Assembly: GCA_037447335.1 (NCBI GenBank)
Contig: JBBIGV010000017.1
Coordinates: 1 to 52,192 of the forward strand
Source of the DNA: JBBIGV01 sp037447335
GTDB lineage: Bacteria > Bacteroidota > Ignavibacteria > Ignavibacteriales > Ignavibacteriaceae
Reading direction: 5' to 3'
DNA: 52,192 nt
Made by a program: the position numbers and the translations under genes
The notes under the pieces: generated by a model
Told to the model about the DNA's origin: nothing
Seen by the model: only the letters and a program-made list of their open reading frames with translations
Database searches by the model: none
Shown here: piece after piece, positions 35,140-43,143 of the stretch
Layout: every line of letters starts with the position of its first letter
How positions within the stretch are numbered: the first letter of the stretch is position 1

Positions 35140-36476
35140 AAACGACTCAGAAGTTTTTTTAATTGTTCCTGCCCTTTGTAGTATATTTCAAAATCATCGT
35201 ACACTAATGACATTCCGTCTTTCACAATCCATCTGCCGTCAATCATAACGTGAATAACATCTTTTCTTGAAGAAGCATAAACTATATCCGAATAAATGTC
35301 TTCATCATTTTCAGATAAAGTATGATTTGGTCCTTCAAGGTCCAGCAAAACGAGATCAGCTTTTTTACCAATTTGAATACTGCCGGTTTCATCAGCAATA
35401 TTCAGAGCTTCTGCCCCGCCGATTGTTGCAAGCCTGAACACTGTTTTTGCATTCATACGGGAAGCGCCGTGAATGGGTTTCTGGATAAGCGCAGCAAGCC
35501 TCATCTCGTTAAAAATACTTAGGTTGTTGTTGCACGGTGCACCATCAGCACCCAGGGAAACCGAAATGCTTCTGTTTATATATTCAGGAATATTTGCTAT
35601 ACCGGAACCAAGCTTCAAGTTTGATGATGGACAATGAGAAACCCTGCTGTCATTCTTTTTCAGAAGATTGATCTCATTTTCGTTAAGATGAATGCAGTGA
35701 GCAAGAACAGTAGTGTTATCCATAACGCCAATCGAATCAAAGTATTCCAGATTTTCCTTCCCGAATTTTTTTCTTACTTCGGCAATTTCATTTTTATTTT
35801 CGGAAGCATGAGTGTGAAAGATACTGCCAGGAAAATCTTCCATCATTTTTTTTGTTTCGGTAAGAAGCGCTTCCGAACATGAAAGCACAAAGCGCGGGGC
35901 AAATCCATATTTTATTCTTCCGCCCTCACGTTCGTGATAAGCAAGCGCAAGCTCGGCAGTATATTTTAAATCATCAGAAGTTTTTGCTCTGAAAGCGGGA
36001 AATAAATCATTTAAGTCCATCATACACTTACCTGCAAAAGCTCTGATTCCTGAATAAATCAGTTCATCAAAAATAATTTCCTGGTAACGGAGTGTGCCCA
36101 TATCAAGAATGGTTGTGGTTCCACCTGTAATAAGTTCATTTATCCCGAATTTTGCAGCCATACGTAGTGATTCGGGATTGTGTGCATTTTCAAACGGGAA
36201 TATTTTATATTGGAGCCAGTCAAGGAGTTCAAGCTCATCTGCCAGCCCGCGGAACAAAGTCTGACAAAGATGAATATGTGTTTGAACGAAACCGGGAATT
36301 AAAGTCAGATTTTCTTCCCTTATGACCTCGCCATCAAAATTTTCTACCGATTGATCATTGAAGGGATAGATATCAGCTATTCTGTCGTCAATTATTTCAA
36401 CAACAGAATTACGCAGTATGGAATTATACTCATCAACAGTAACTATCTGCTTAGGAACGATTAATTGTTTTTTCAT
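35136..36476 (-). CDS. Amidohydrolase, TrzA/MtaD-type deaminase
   Basis: The 446-residue metal-dependent hydrolase has the metal motif PGFVQTHIHLCQ (His67, His69), then RGLADELELLDWLQ, HTHASENKNEI, TVLAHCIHL and SLGADGAPCNNN. This pattern is closest to deaminases acting on adenosine derivatives (5'-deoxyadenosine, methylthioadenosine or S-adenosylhomocysteine). Guanine or triazine substrates cannot be excluded. It overlaps rdgB by four bases and is eight bases after the CMD-like gene. Confidence 0.88.
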   Translation of the reverse strand: MKKQLIVPKQIVTVDEYNSILRNSVVEIIDDRIADIYPFNDQSVENFDGEVIREENLTLIPGFVQTHIHLCQTLFRGLADELELLDWLQYKIFPFENAHNPESLRMAAKFGINELITGGTTTILDMGTLRYQEIIFDELIYSGIRAFAGKCMMDLNDLFPAFRAKTSDDLKYTAELALAYHEREGGRIKYGFAPRFVLSCSEALLTETKKMMEDFPGSIFHTHASENKNEIAEVRKKFGKENLEYFDSIGVMDNTTVLAHCIHLNENEINLLKKNDSRVSHCPSSNLKLGSGIANIPEYINRSISVSLGADGAPCNNNLSIFNEMRLAALIQKPIHGASRMNAKTVFRLATIGGAEALNIADETGSIQIGKKADLVLLDLEGPNHTLSENDEDIYSDIVYASSRKDVIHVMIDGRWIVKDGMSLVYDDFEIYYKGQEQLKKLLSRL

Positions 36477-36484
36477 AATTGAAT

Positions 36485-36835
36485 TTATTTTGTTTCGGCA
36501 AAAATTTCATCCATCACTTCAAAAGCATAGCGCAGATGCGGTATAACAATAGAACCGCCGACAATTAAAGCAATGTTAAAAGTTTCGATGAGTTCTTCTC
36601 TGTTTGCACCCTCTTGTATTGAGCGGTCAATGTGATAGAAGATGCAGTCATTGCATCTTAAAACCATAGAGCCGACAAGACCCATTAACTCTTTTGTCTT
36701 TGAGGGCAGTGCTCCGTCTATGTATGCTTTGTTATCAAGAGCAAAAAATTTGTTGAAGTTTCTGAAACCGGAGTTTAAAATTTTTTCATTCATTTCAAGA
36801 CGATATTTGCGGGTTTCACTTGTGCTTTTCTTCAC
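36485..36835 (-). CDS. Carboxymuconolactone decarboxylase / AhpD-like protein
   Basis: The 116-residue all-helical protein has the AhpD-type redox motif LRC61-NDC64-IFYHID with the following His68, and the SKTKELMGLVGSMVL helix of the CMD family. It is more probably a peroxidase-type thiol protein than a true decarboxylase. It lies eight bases before the amidohydrolase gene. Confidence 0.88.
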   Translation of the reverse strand: MKKSTSETRKYRLEMNEKILNSGFRNFNKFFALDNKAYIDGALPSKTKELMGLVGSMVLRCNDCIFYHIDRSIQEGANREELIETFNIALIVGGSIVIPHLRYAFEVMDEIFAETK

Positions 36836-36875
36836 TTTACTCTCCGTGATTATAGTTTGAAAATTAGAAAATTAA

Positions 36876-37532
36876 TTAAAAATCATTTTTATCTGCATCG
36901 TACGAAATCTCCAGCGGACCTTGATTATTATCGTCTTCATTATCTTCGTCTTCCCAATCATATTTTTTTACAGGATCAGTCTTTCTGAAAATGATTGCAG
37001 CAGCAATTCCTGCTATACCGCCGAAGAGATGAGACTCCCATGATACACCTTTAACACCGGGCAATACACCCCATATAAGGCTGCCGTAAAGGAATGTGAC
37101 AATCAGGGCAAGTCCGATTGATTTATTATCCCGCCTGATTATTCCGCTGAAAAACAGAAAAGCAACAAAACCATAAATCAAACCGCTTGCACCAATGTGA
37201 TATACTTCGCGGGCAAACAACCAAACGAGCACTCCTGTAAGAGCGTAAACCAAAAGTATTACACGGTAAGAAGAGACAGGATAAAAATATAATATGCTGA
37301 AGCCGAGAATTAACAATGGAATTGTATTGGAAAACAGATGGCTGTAATCTCCATGTATGAAAGGCGCAGTTATAATCCCTATCAAACCCGAAAATGTACG
37401 AGGCAGCACTCCGAATCTGACAAGGTCGAGCTGTTGTGAAACGGTAAAAACCTGTATGAGCCAGAGCGCCAGCAGGAAGTAAAGCGGGTAATAGATGCTT
37501 CGCTGAAGTTTCTGTTTATCTTCTGTATGCAA
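36876..37532 (-). CDS. Rhomboid intramembrane serine protease
   Basis: The 218-residue membrane protein has six predicted transmembrane helices. The catalytic dyad is visible: GAS116-GLIYG and SWESH168-LFGG; the oxyanion-side HLFSN69 is also present. The C-terminal tail (DWEDEDNEDDNNQGP) is highly acidic and presumably soluble. Rhomboids cleave within transmembrane segments of substrate proteins; the substrate is unknown. It is 40 bases upstream of the CMD gene and could be the first gene of that operon. Confidence 0.93.
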   Translation of the reverse strand: MHTEDKQKLQRSIYYPLYFLLALWLIQVFTVSQQLDLVRFGVLPRTFSGLIGIITAPFIHGDYSHLFSNTIPLLILGFSILYFYPVSSYRVILLVYALTGVLVWLFAREVYHIGASGLIYGFVAFLFFSGIIRRDNKSIGLALIVTFLYGSLIWGVLPGVKGVSWESHLFGGIAGIAAAIIFRKTDPVKKYDWEDEDNEDDNNQGPLEISYDADKNDF

Positions 37533-37670
37533 ATAGTATTGACTTAATGAATGTATTTAAACTCTGTATGAACCGGATTATTCTTTACAAAAAGTAATAC
37601 CGGCAAAAGCAATTAATCATCCTGATAAAAATTATTTCCTTAAAGATTTTTTTATTGCCACAGGCTATCG

Positions 37671-40277
37671 CTATTTGATATAAACCATCTTACGTGTTTG
37701 TTTGAATTTACCAGCCTCGATACTATAGAGGTAGATTCCGCTCGACAGACCTTCTGCACTAAAAGTTATTTTATGATTACCTGCAGGTTTTAATTCATTA
37801 AGAATAGATTTGAGTTCCTGTCCCAACAGATCATAAATTTTTAAGCTGACAAATTCAGCCGCCGGCAGTGAAAACTCAATTGTTGCTGCCGGATTAAATG
37901 GATTGGGATAATTCTGTGCTAAATTATAACCAAATGGACTTACAGGTTCACCCGGTTTTATTCCAACTACTGAGTACAGGTCAATTTTATACAATGATCT
38001 TCCATGAGTTCCGACTGCAAGATAATTAGCAGTCGGATGTATTTTCATATCATAAACAGAAACTACGGGCAATCCTTCGCCAACAGGTTCCCAGGTTTTA
38101 CCAATGTCAAAACTTACAAATGCACCAACATCACCCCCTGCATAAATAACATGAGGACTCCGAAGATCAACAGCAAACGCATTTAACGGGGCATCGGGAA
38201 GATTACCGCTTATGTCTGTCCAATCAGCGCCTTTATTCGTACTCCTGAAAACATGCGGCTGCGGGTCACGCCATTTCAATCCTGAAAAAGTAACGTAAAC
38301 AATATCTTCATTATAAGGATCAACAACAACGCGTGTAACCCATCGGTTAGGCAATCCTGCAGAAATGTTTGTCCAGTTAGCTCCATAATTAGTTGAAACC
38401 CAAACCTGCGCATCATCAGTACCAACATAAATCACATTTGAGTTAGAAGGAGCAACGGCAATAGTTGTGAGTGTTCCTAGCCTGTTGCCGGGCGGATAGA
38501 AAGTCAGCATTGGACTGATTGCCGACCAGTTGGCTGCACCATTTGTTGTTCTGTATAGCCTGTTCGTTCCGTAATAAAGAACATTATTGTTATTTGGATC
38601 CATTATAACAGGAGTTGACCAATTTCTTGGCTCAGAGGAGTTTATTCCATTCATTACCTGGGAAAAATTATTTCCGCCGTTGGTTGATTTGTACAGATTA
38701 CCAAACTGCCACTCTGCATAAATTACATTAGGGTTTGTTGGATCAACGTTCACGTAAAAACCGTCACCGCCAAGAATTCTTGTCCAATCATCCAAAGCGC
38801 CGGTTAAAGATCTGATTGTATTATTATCCTGCGTTCCTCCGTAAAGCCGCTGGGGGTTATTGTAATCCAAACCTATCTCATAAAATTGAGTTGCCGGAAT
38901 CCAGGCACGCGGCACCCATGTAACACCGCCATCGGTAGATATGTTTATACCCGCATCATTTCCGTTAATAATATAGTCCGGGTTATCCGGATGAAATGCC
39001 AATGCATGATGATCCACATACAACTCGCTCGGACCCCCGTAGCCATAAATAACAGGCCAGGTCAACCCGCCATCGGTTGATCTCATAAAAGAAACATCCA
39101 TGGCATAAACGATATCAGGATTTATTGGATGAACGCGCACCTGCCCGAAATACCAGCTAAAAGTTCCTGAACCGGTTGCAACAATATTATTCGGATCAGC
39201 ATTTACCCAGTTATTTCCGTAGTCATCCGAGCGAAATAAACCCCGGTAAGTACTGCCCGTAGTATAAATTGAGTAAATAATATTCGGCTGTGATTTGCAG
39301 ATAGTAAGTCCAATCCTGCCGATGTTTTCACTGTTTGGATCGGGTAAGCCGTTAGTAAGTTCGACCCATGCTGCACCGCCGTTAGTGCTTCTGTAAATGC
39401 CGCTTGTTGGACCGTACAGCTGTGCAGAAGTTGGTCGTCTGACTCTTTCCCACATAGCCGCATACAGATAATCAGGATTAGAAGGATCCATAACAATATC
39501 AATTGCTCCGGTTGAATCTGAAATAAAAAGAGAAAGATTCCAGGTTTCACCGCCGTCGGTACTTTTATAAATTCCTCTTTCAGAGTTTGGAGCAAAGTAA
39601 GAACCAACTGCAGCAACGAAAACAATCTGCGGATTAGTCGGATGAACAATCACCCTCCCGATTGAAGCCGTATTGGTTAAGCCTTTATGCTGCCATGTTA
39701 AACCAGCATCCGTTGATTTAAAAATTCCTGCGCCCGGGAAATTATTATGACCACCATTAGCTTCGCCTGTACCAACATAAATTATATTTGGATTAAGAGG
39801 ATCAATTCCTATATCTCCTATTGTCAGCACGGCATTATCATCAAAAACCGGAAACCAGGAAACACCGGTATCGGTTGACTTGAATACTCCACCTGTAGCA
39901 GCCGCAGCATAAACAATATTCGGATTAAGAGGATTAAATTCAACATCAACAACCCTTCCTCCAATGTTTATTGGACCGGCAAACTCCCATGGGGTTATCG
40001 TCCTTCCTTTTGCAAGAAATTCGGCTCTCTGATTTTCTCTAAGAAGATGTGCCTGTCTTACTGCTTCTATTCCTGCGGATGGATCAGCATCATAATACGG
40101 ATATGTTCTTTGAAGCCATGCCCATTCATAGGGTCGAAGGTCAGGACCGGGTTGAGGTTTTTCAGGTTTAAATATTTTCGATGATTCTTTGATCAGCTTA
40201 TTCTGATAATGAAATGAGATGGCGAAAAAAGTTACAACCACGAGTGCAGTAGTAAATACAAGAATTTTTTGTTTCAT
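37671..40277 (-). CDS. Large BNR/VPS10-type beta-propeller exoprotein with T9SS domain
   Basis: The 868-residue protein has an N-terminal signal or anchor (4-24). It carries many sialidase-like Asp-box repeats (STDTGVSW, STDAGLTW, STDGGETW, STNGGAAW, STNYGANW, STNKGADW) that form two propellers between about 100 and 770. The C-terminus (785-868) is a canonical T9SS domain (NLAQNYPNPFNPAATIEF ... LSSGIYLYSIEAGKFKQTRKMVYIK). Such proteins are surface adhesins or glycan-active proteins, but catalytic sialidase residues cannot be confirmed by eye. It is the last resident gene before the cassette array. Confidence 0.9.
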   Translation of the reverse strand: MKQKILVFTTALVVVTFFAISFHYQNKLIKESSKIFKPEKPQPGPDLRPYEWAWLQRTYPYYDADPSAGIEAVRQAHLLRENQRAEFLAKGRTITPWEFAGPINIGGRVVDVEFNPLNPNIVYAAAATGGVFKSTDTGVSWFPVFDDNAVLTIGDIGIDPLNPNIIYVGTGEANGGHNNFPGAGIFKSTDAGLTWQHKGLTNTASIGRVIVHPTNPQIVFVAAVGSYFAPNSERGIYKSTDGGETWNLSLFISDSTGAIDIVMDPSNPDYLYAAMWERVRRPTSAQLYGPTSGIYRSTNGGAAWVELTNGLPDPNSENIGRIGLTICKSQPNIIYSIYTTGSTYRGLFRSDDYGNNWVNADPNNIVATGSGTFSWYFGQVRVHPINPDIVYAMDVSFMRSTDGGLTWPVIYGYGGPSELYVDHHALAFHPDNPDYIINGNDAGINISTDGGVTWVPRAWIPATQFYEIGLDYNNPQRLYGGTQDNNTIRSLTGALDDWTRILGGDGFYVNVDPTNPNVIYAEWQFGNLYKSTNGGNNFSQVMNGINSSEPRNWSTPVIMDPNNNNVLYYGTNRLYRTTNGAANWSAISPMLTFYPPGNRLGTLTTIAVAPSNSNVIYVGTDDAQVWVSTNYGANWTNISAGLPNRWVTRVVVDPYNEDIVYVTFSGLKWRDPQPHVFRSTNKGADWTDISGNLPDAPLNAFAVDLRSPHVIYAGGDVGAFVSFDIGKTWEPVGEGLPVVSVYDMKIHPTANYLAVGTHGRSLYKIDLYSVVGIKPGEPVSPFGYNLAQNYPNPFNPAATIEFSLPAAEFVSLKIYDLLGQELKSILNELKPAGNHKITFSAEGLSSGIYLYSIEAGKFKQTRKMVYIK

Positions 40278-40623
40278 TCCGGCAGCTTTTAATTTGTTAC
40301 AAAAATAAATTTAATTCTGATATGAATTTATGCATTTTACACAATCTATTGCACATTATTCGATTTAAAATTAACTTTGTGAAGCGTCTGATATTTTTTT
40401 TGTCTCAATTTCGGATAAAATACTAAACGTTATGTGCAATTGCCCTTTCAAAACAAGCTAAGGAGATGAGATCAAGAAGAATTCTGCTTTTTCCCTGATT
40501 GCAGCATGCCTACTCTGCAACCAAGGAGGGTACCATCGATATTTTGGCTGAGGCCGATGGAGTTAAACGAACACTTCAGTTCATTTCAGTCCGTTAATAA
40601 CACTAAGAAAGGAGTAACGATTT
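40278..40623. other. Left junction of the cassette array and leader of cassette 1
   Basis: Bases 40278-40428 are AT-rich and should hold the promoter of the minus-strand BNR gene. AAAC followed by GTTATGT (40429-40435) marks the likely left recombination point: the same AAAC-GTTA junction ends all three attC sites, but no matching L-box stem lies upstream, so this is not a complete attC. Bases 40436-40623 form the untranslated leader of cassette 1, with AAAGGAG about eight bases before its ATG. No other gene is convincing. Confidence 0.55.
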
Positions 40624-41037
40624 ATGAAAACGTACAGAAACCTTTGGGCAGTTCTGATTGGCGTGCTTGTCTTGGTTGCGCTTTCAATCACGCCAGCTTT
40701 CTCTCAAGAGAAGCACACTCCCCTTGCCCAAATCATTATCTACAAAGGTGAAACGGCGGGTACAGGACCTGGCATCGGAGTTTTCAAACTGACAGTTGGA
40801 GAAGAAATTACTGTGACTGCCAAAGGGATAGATGAAGAAGGAAAGGAAGTTCCGATTTGGCCCACGTGGAAAGCCGACAAAGAGCTTTCTCTCAGTGTCG
40901 TTGAAGGTAGAAGCAAGACCGCTGTGGTGAAAGCATTGAAGGAAGGCGCTCCAGTCTTTTTTTCCGCAGTCTATATTACAGACGAAGGGAAAAAAGTAAC
41001 TGGTGAGGCGATGGGCGAGGTCAAAGCAAAGAAGTGA
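40624..41037 (+). CDS. Exported Ig-like (BIG-type) protein, cassette 1
   Basis: The 137-residue protein has a signal peptide (MKTYRNLWAVLIGVLVLVALSITPAFSQ) and a single beta-sandwich-like domain (about 35-137: FKLTVGEEITVTAKGIDEEGKEVPIWPTWK, TAVVKALKEGAPVFFSAVY) that looks like a bacterial Ig-like repeat. It is probably periplasmic or surface; no function is known. A strong AAAGGAG ribosome binding site and less AT-rich codon use set it apart from resident genes, which fits acquisition as a cassette. The stop lies 43 bases before the R'' box of attC site 1, in the canonical cassette orientation. Confidence 0.75.
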   Translation: MKTYRNLWAVLIGVLVLVALSITPAFSQEKHTPLAQIIIYKGETAGTGPGIGVFKLTVGEEITVTAKGIDEEGKEVPIWPTWKADKELSLSVVEGRSKTAVVKALKEGAPVFFSAVYITDEGKKVTGEAMGEVKAKK

Positions 41038-41079
41038 TCAAGCTACAAGTAACGTTCAACAAAAAGTTGTCGCCGCTTC

Positions 41080-41259
41080 GCCTAACAGCAGCAACAACGC
41101 CGCTCACTTTGTTGAAAAGGATTATTGAGTTCGCTCCATTGCTTTTGCCGCGTGTTGGTTTGCGGCTACGGACGCAAGAAATGAGTTTGTTGATAGCGCC
41201 CTTCGCCGCATCATTTTCGAGCGGCAAAAGCAACGGCGTTGTTGCTGCAAACGTTATGT
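41080..41259 (+). repeat. attC recombination site 1
   Basis: R'' is GCCTAAC (41080-41086) and R' is GTTATGT (41253-41259). The L'' arm GCAGCAACAACGCCG (41088-41102) is the exact complement of the L' arm at 41234-41248, 15 bp. A single A separates R'' from L'' and AAAC separates L' from R', the asymmetry expected of a folded attC. A further internal arm pair TTGCTTTTGCCGC (41139-41151) and GCGGCAAAAGCAA (41221-41233) lengthens the hairpin. Total 180 bp, at the long end for attC. Confidence 0.85.
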
Positions 41260-41304
41260 GAAAATGGCGGCACGCAGGACTGTGCCAACCGAAAGGAAGG
41301 AGTA

Positions 41305-41805
41305 CTACTTGAAGGTGGTGTTTGCCCAAGTCATGAACTCAGCAAGACTCAGGACTTCGATCTTCTTTTGGGCGGTTGTTTTCGTTGTGTACTTCCTGTT
41401 GGCGGCGGCTCCCTTCAACCAAGGAATGGCTCCGGCTTTCCATCCGGTTCCATCGATTACGACCACAATGTGTTTTTCCGGCATCGCTTCAAGGCTATTC
41501 AAGTACAGGTACGGGAGTTTCTCATCAACCGAACCTGCGACTTGTTGCCATTTACACTCAATGCGAATTTCCAGGCCGTACCTGGCAGACTTCAGCAAGA
41601 ACTCAGTTTTTCCAGGATGCTTATAGATCGTCTCATAGGGTACATCCGTGAGAAGAAGTTCTTCACCATGCTTCTCTGGATTTTTCTTCCAGTCCCTATG
41701 CTTAACAATTTTGAATCCCTTTTGCCTGCAAACTGTCTTAACCGTTTGCTCAAGAAGGTTCCCTGATGCGGTCGTGCGTTTTGATCTCTTCGTTCTTTTA
41801 GCCAT
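41305..41805 (-). CDS. PD-(D/E)XK restriction endonuclease, cassette 2
   Basis: The 166-residue protein begins with a basic tail (MAKRTKRSKRTTASG), then an E19-containing helix. The nuclease core LEIRIECKW has Glu83-Cys-Lys85 as the E-x-K half of a PD-(D/E)XK site, followed by QQVAGSVDEKLPYLYLNSLEAM and HIVVVIDGTGWKAGAIPWL. It starts five bases after the Dam-like methylase stop, so it is most likely the restriction partner of a type II system; a solitary repair-type nuclease is the alternative. Its stop is 45 bases from the R' box of attC 1. The gene runs opposite to attC polarity. Confidence 0.8.
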   Translation of the reverse strand: MAKRTKRSKRTTASGNLLEQTVKTVCRQKGFKIVKHRDWKKNPEKHGEELLLTDVPYETIYKHPGKTEFLLKSARYGLEIRIECKWQQVAGSVDEKLPYLYLNSLEAMPEKHIVVVIDGTGWKAGAIPWLKGAAANRKYTTKTTAQKKIEVLSLAEFMTWANTTFK

Positions 41806-41810
41806 TAAAG

Positions 41811-42683
41811 TCAGTAGTTCGTGATGATCAACTCGTTAATTTTTCCACGACCGTCGGCTTTACAGTTGATCGCTCTATTTGCCTTAACAACCTTAACGTG
41901 GTAATTCTTGTATAATTCTCTCACAGTTTCAGTGTACGAATTCGACAACATGAACAGAACACCCTTGGCCGTAAGTCTGTCGCATAGCTCTCGCAGGGCA
42001 AATTGGGCATCCAGATCGAAATCATCTTTGTAGTACTTCGTGAACGATGATGTCTTATTCAACGGCACATACGGCGGGTCAAAGTAGGCGAAGTCTCCCT
42101 TTCGGGCCTTCTTTTCCACAGCTTCAAATGAAGCCAAAGCGATATCAGTTTTTTTCAAGAGGATACTGCAAGCTATCAGATTTTGCTCGTCAACAACGTT
42201 TGGGTTCTTATAGAAGCCGAAAGGCACGTTGAAATGTCCGTCCGAGTTCATTCTATACAATCCGTTGAAGCAAGTCTTGTTCAAGTAAATCAATCTACTA
42301 GCTTTCTCGACCTTGCTCCAATATCTGTATTCTTCGGTTCTGTCAGCGCTTCTCAGCTTGTAAAAGTACTCTTCTATGTTCTTGTGTTTCTTCAGACTCT
42401 CAATCAGTTCTTCAACATCGTTCTGCACAACTTCGTATACATTGATCAACTCAGGATTGATATCTGAAATGTACCCATACTCTGGTTTAACAGAAAAAAA
42501 CAGTGCGCCGCCGCCAACAAACGGCTCAAAGAACCGACCATATTTCTTGGGAATATGCCTGAGAAGTTCTCGGAGTAACTGCCTTTTGCCGCCAGGCCAC
42601 TTCAAGAAGGGCCTGCATGAAACCTTCTCAAAGTTCTTCTTGATTTGGTAGAGTTCGAGTTGTTCTCGTACTGTCAGTAACAT
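41811..42683 (-). CDS. D12-class adenine-N6 DNA methyltransferase (Dam/DpnM type), cassette 2
   Basis: The 290-residue SAM enzyme has FLKWPGGK (26-33, motif X), FFEPFVGGGALFF (motif I), the catalytic DPPY at 202-205 (YFDPPYVPL) and the C-terminal RAINCKADGRGKINELIITNY of the D12 class. It methylates adenine, often in GATC, but the recognition sequence cannot be read from this. It is the first gene of a methylase-nuclease operon inside cassette 2, reading against the attC direction and so needing its own promoter near attC 2. The start is 65 bases from the R'' box of attC 2. Confidence 0.93.
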   Translation of the reverse strand: MLLTVREQLELYQIKKNFEKVSCRPFLKWPGGKRQLLRELLRHIPKKYGRFFEPFVGGGALFFSVKPEYGYISDINPELINVYEVVQNDVEELIESLKKHKNIEEYFYKLRSADRTEEYRYWSKVEKASRLIYLNKTCFNGLYRMNSDGHFNVPFGFYKNPNVVDEQNLIACSILLKKTDIALASFEAVEKKARKGDFAYFDPPYVPLNKTSSFTKYYKDDFDLDAQFALRELCDRLTAKGVLFMLSNSYTETVRELYKNYHVKVVKANRAINCKADGRGKINELIITNY

Positions 42684-42747
42684 AGTGGGCTAAGTTTACG
42701 ATTTTCTCAAGCCAAAATCAATTTTCAGAGATGCGTGCCGCCACTTC

Positions 42748-43091
42748 ACATAACAGCGGCAACAACGACGTTCGCTCGTTGGAAAAGGACGGTTGAGCTC
42801 AATCAACGGTTTTGCTCACTGTTGGTTTCTTGGTTTGCCTACGCTCATCATTTGTAGTTCGCAAACGCAGCTTGGTTAGAAACGTGCGCTCGTCTGTTCG
42901 CCCCGCTGGAATTCATAGCATCTACAACCAGCGAGGACTCACACACTCGCACACAAGCTCTGAGCTCGCAACCACCGCAAACAACGCTGTAGTTGCTCGC
43001 TTGGCGTTTGCGAACGATGAATGCCAACGCACAACGGAGTTAGTCGTTTTGAGTTCGCAAAACCGCTGCGTTGTTGCCGCAAACGTTAGGC
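42748..43091 (+). repeat. attC recombination site 2, unusually long
   Basis: R'' is ACATAAC (42748-42754) and R' is GTTAGGC (43085-43091). GCGGCAACAACG (42756-42767) is the exact complement of 43069-43080. Spacers are again A and AAAC. The 344-bp span is well above usual attC lengths; the interior folds on itself with arms such as GTTCGCAAACGC (42857-42868) and GCGTTTGCGAAC (43004-43015). It shares blocks with site 1 (GTTGRAAAAGGA and TGTTGGTTT), so the two sites are related. The region 42684-43143 holds no credible gene. Confidence 0.8.
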
Positions 43092-43143
43092 GCAATAACT
43101 TTTGCTTTTTGATTCTCTAACGGGAATATGTTAAATTAACCAT

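Noticed and set aside
40506..40751. 81-codon frame overlapping the cassette 1 gene
   Set aside because: Out of frame with the signal-peptide protein that has a clear ribosome binding site; no domain features.
41239..41766. 175-codon plus-strand frame opposite the cassette 2 nuclease
   Set aside because: Shadow of the nuclease gene on the other strand; its start is inside attC site 1.
42812..43120. 102-codon frame within attC site 2
   Set aside because: Ser/Arg/Val-rich translation of inverted-repeat DNA, spanning the R' box; not a credible gene.
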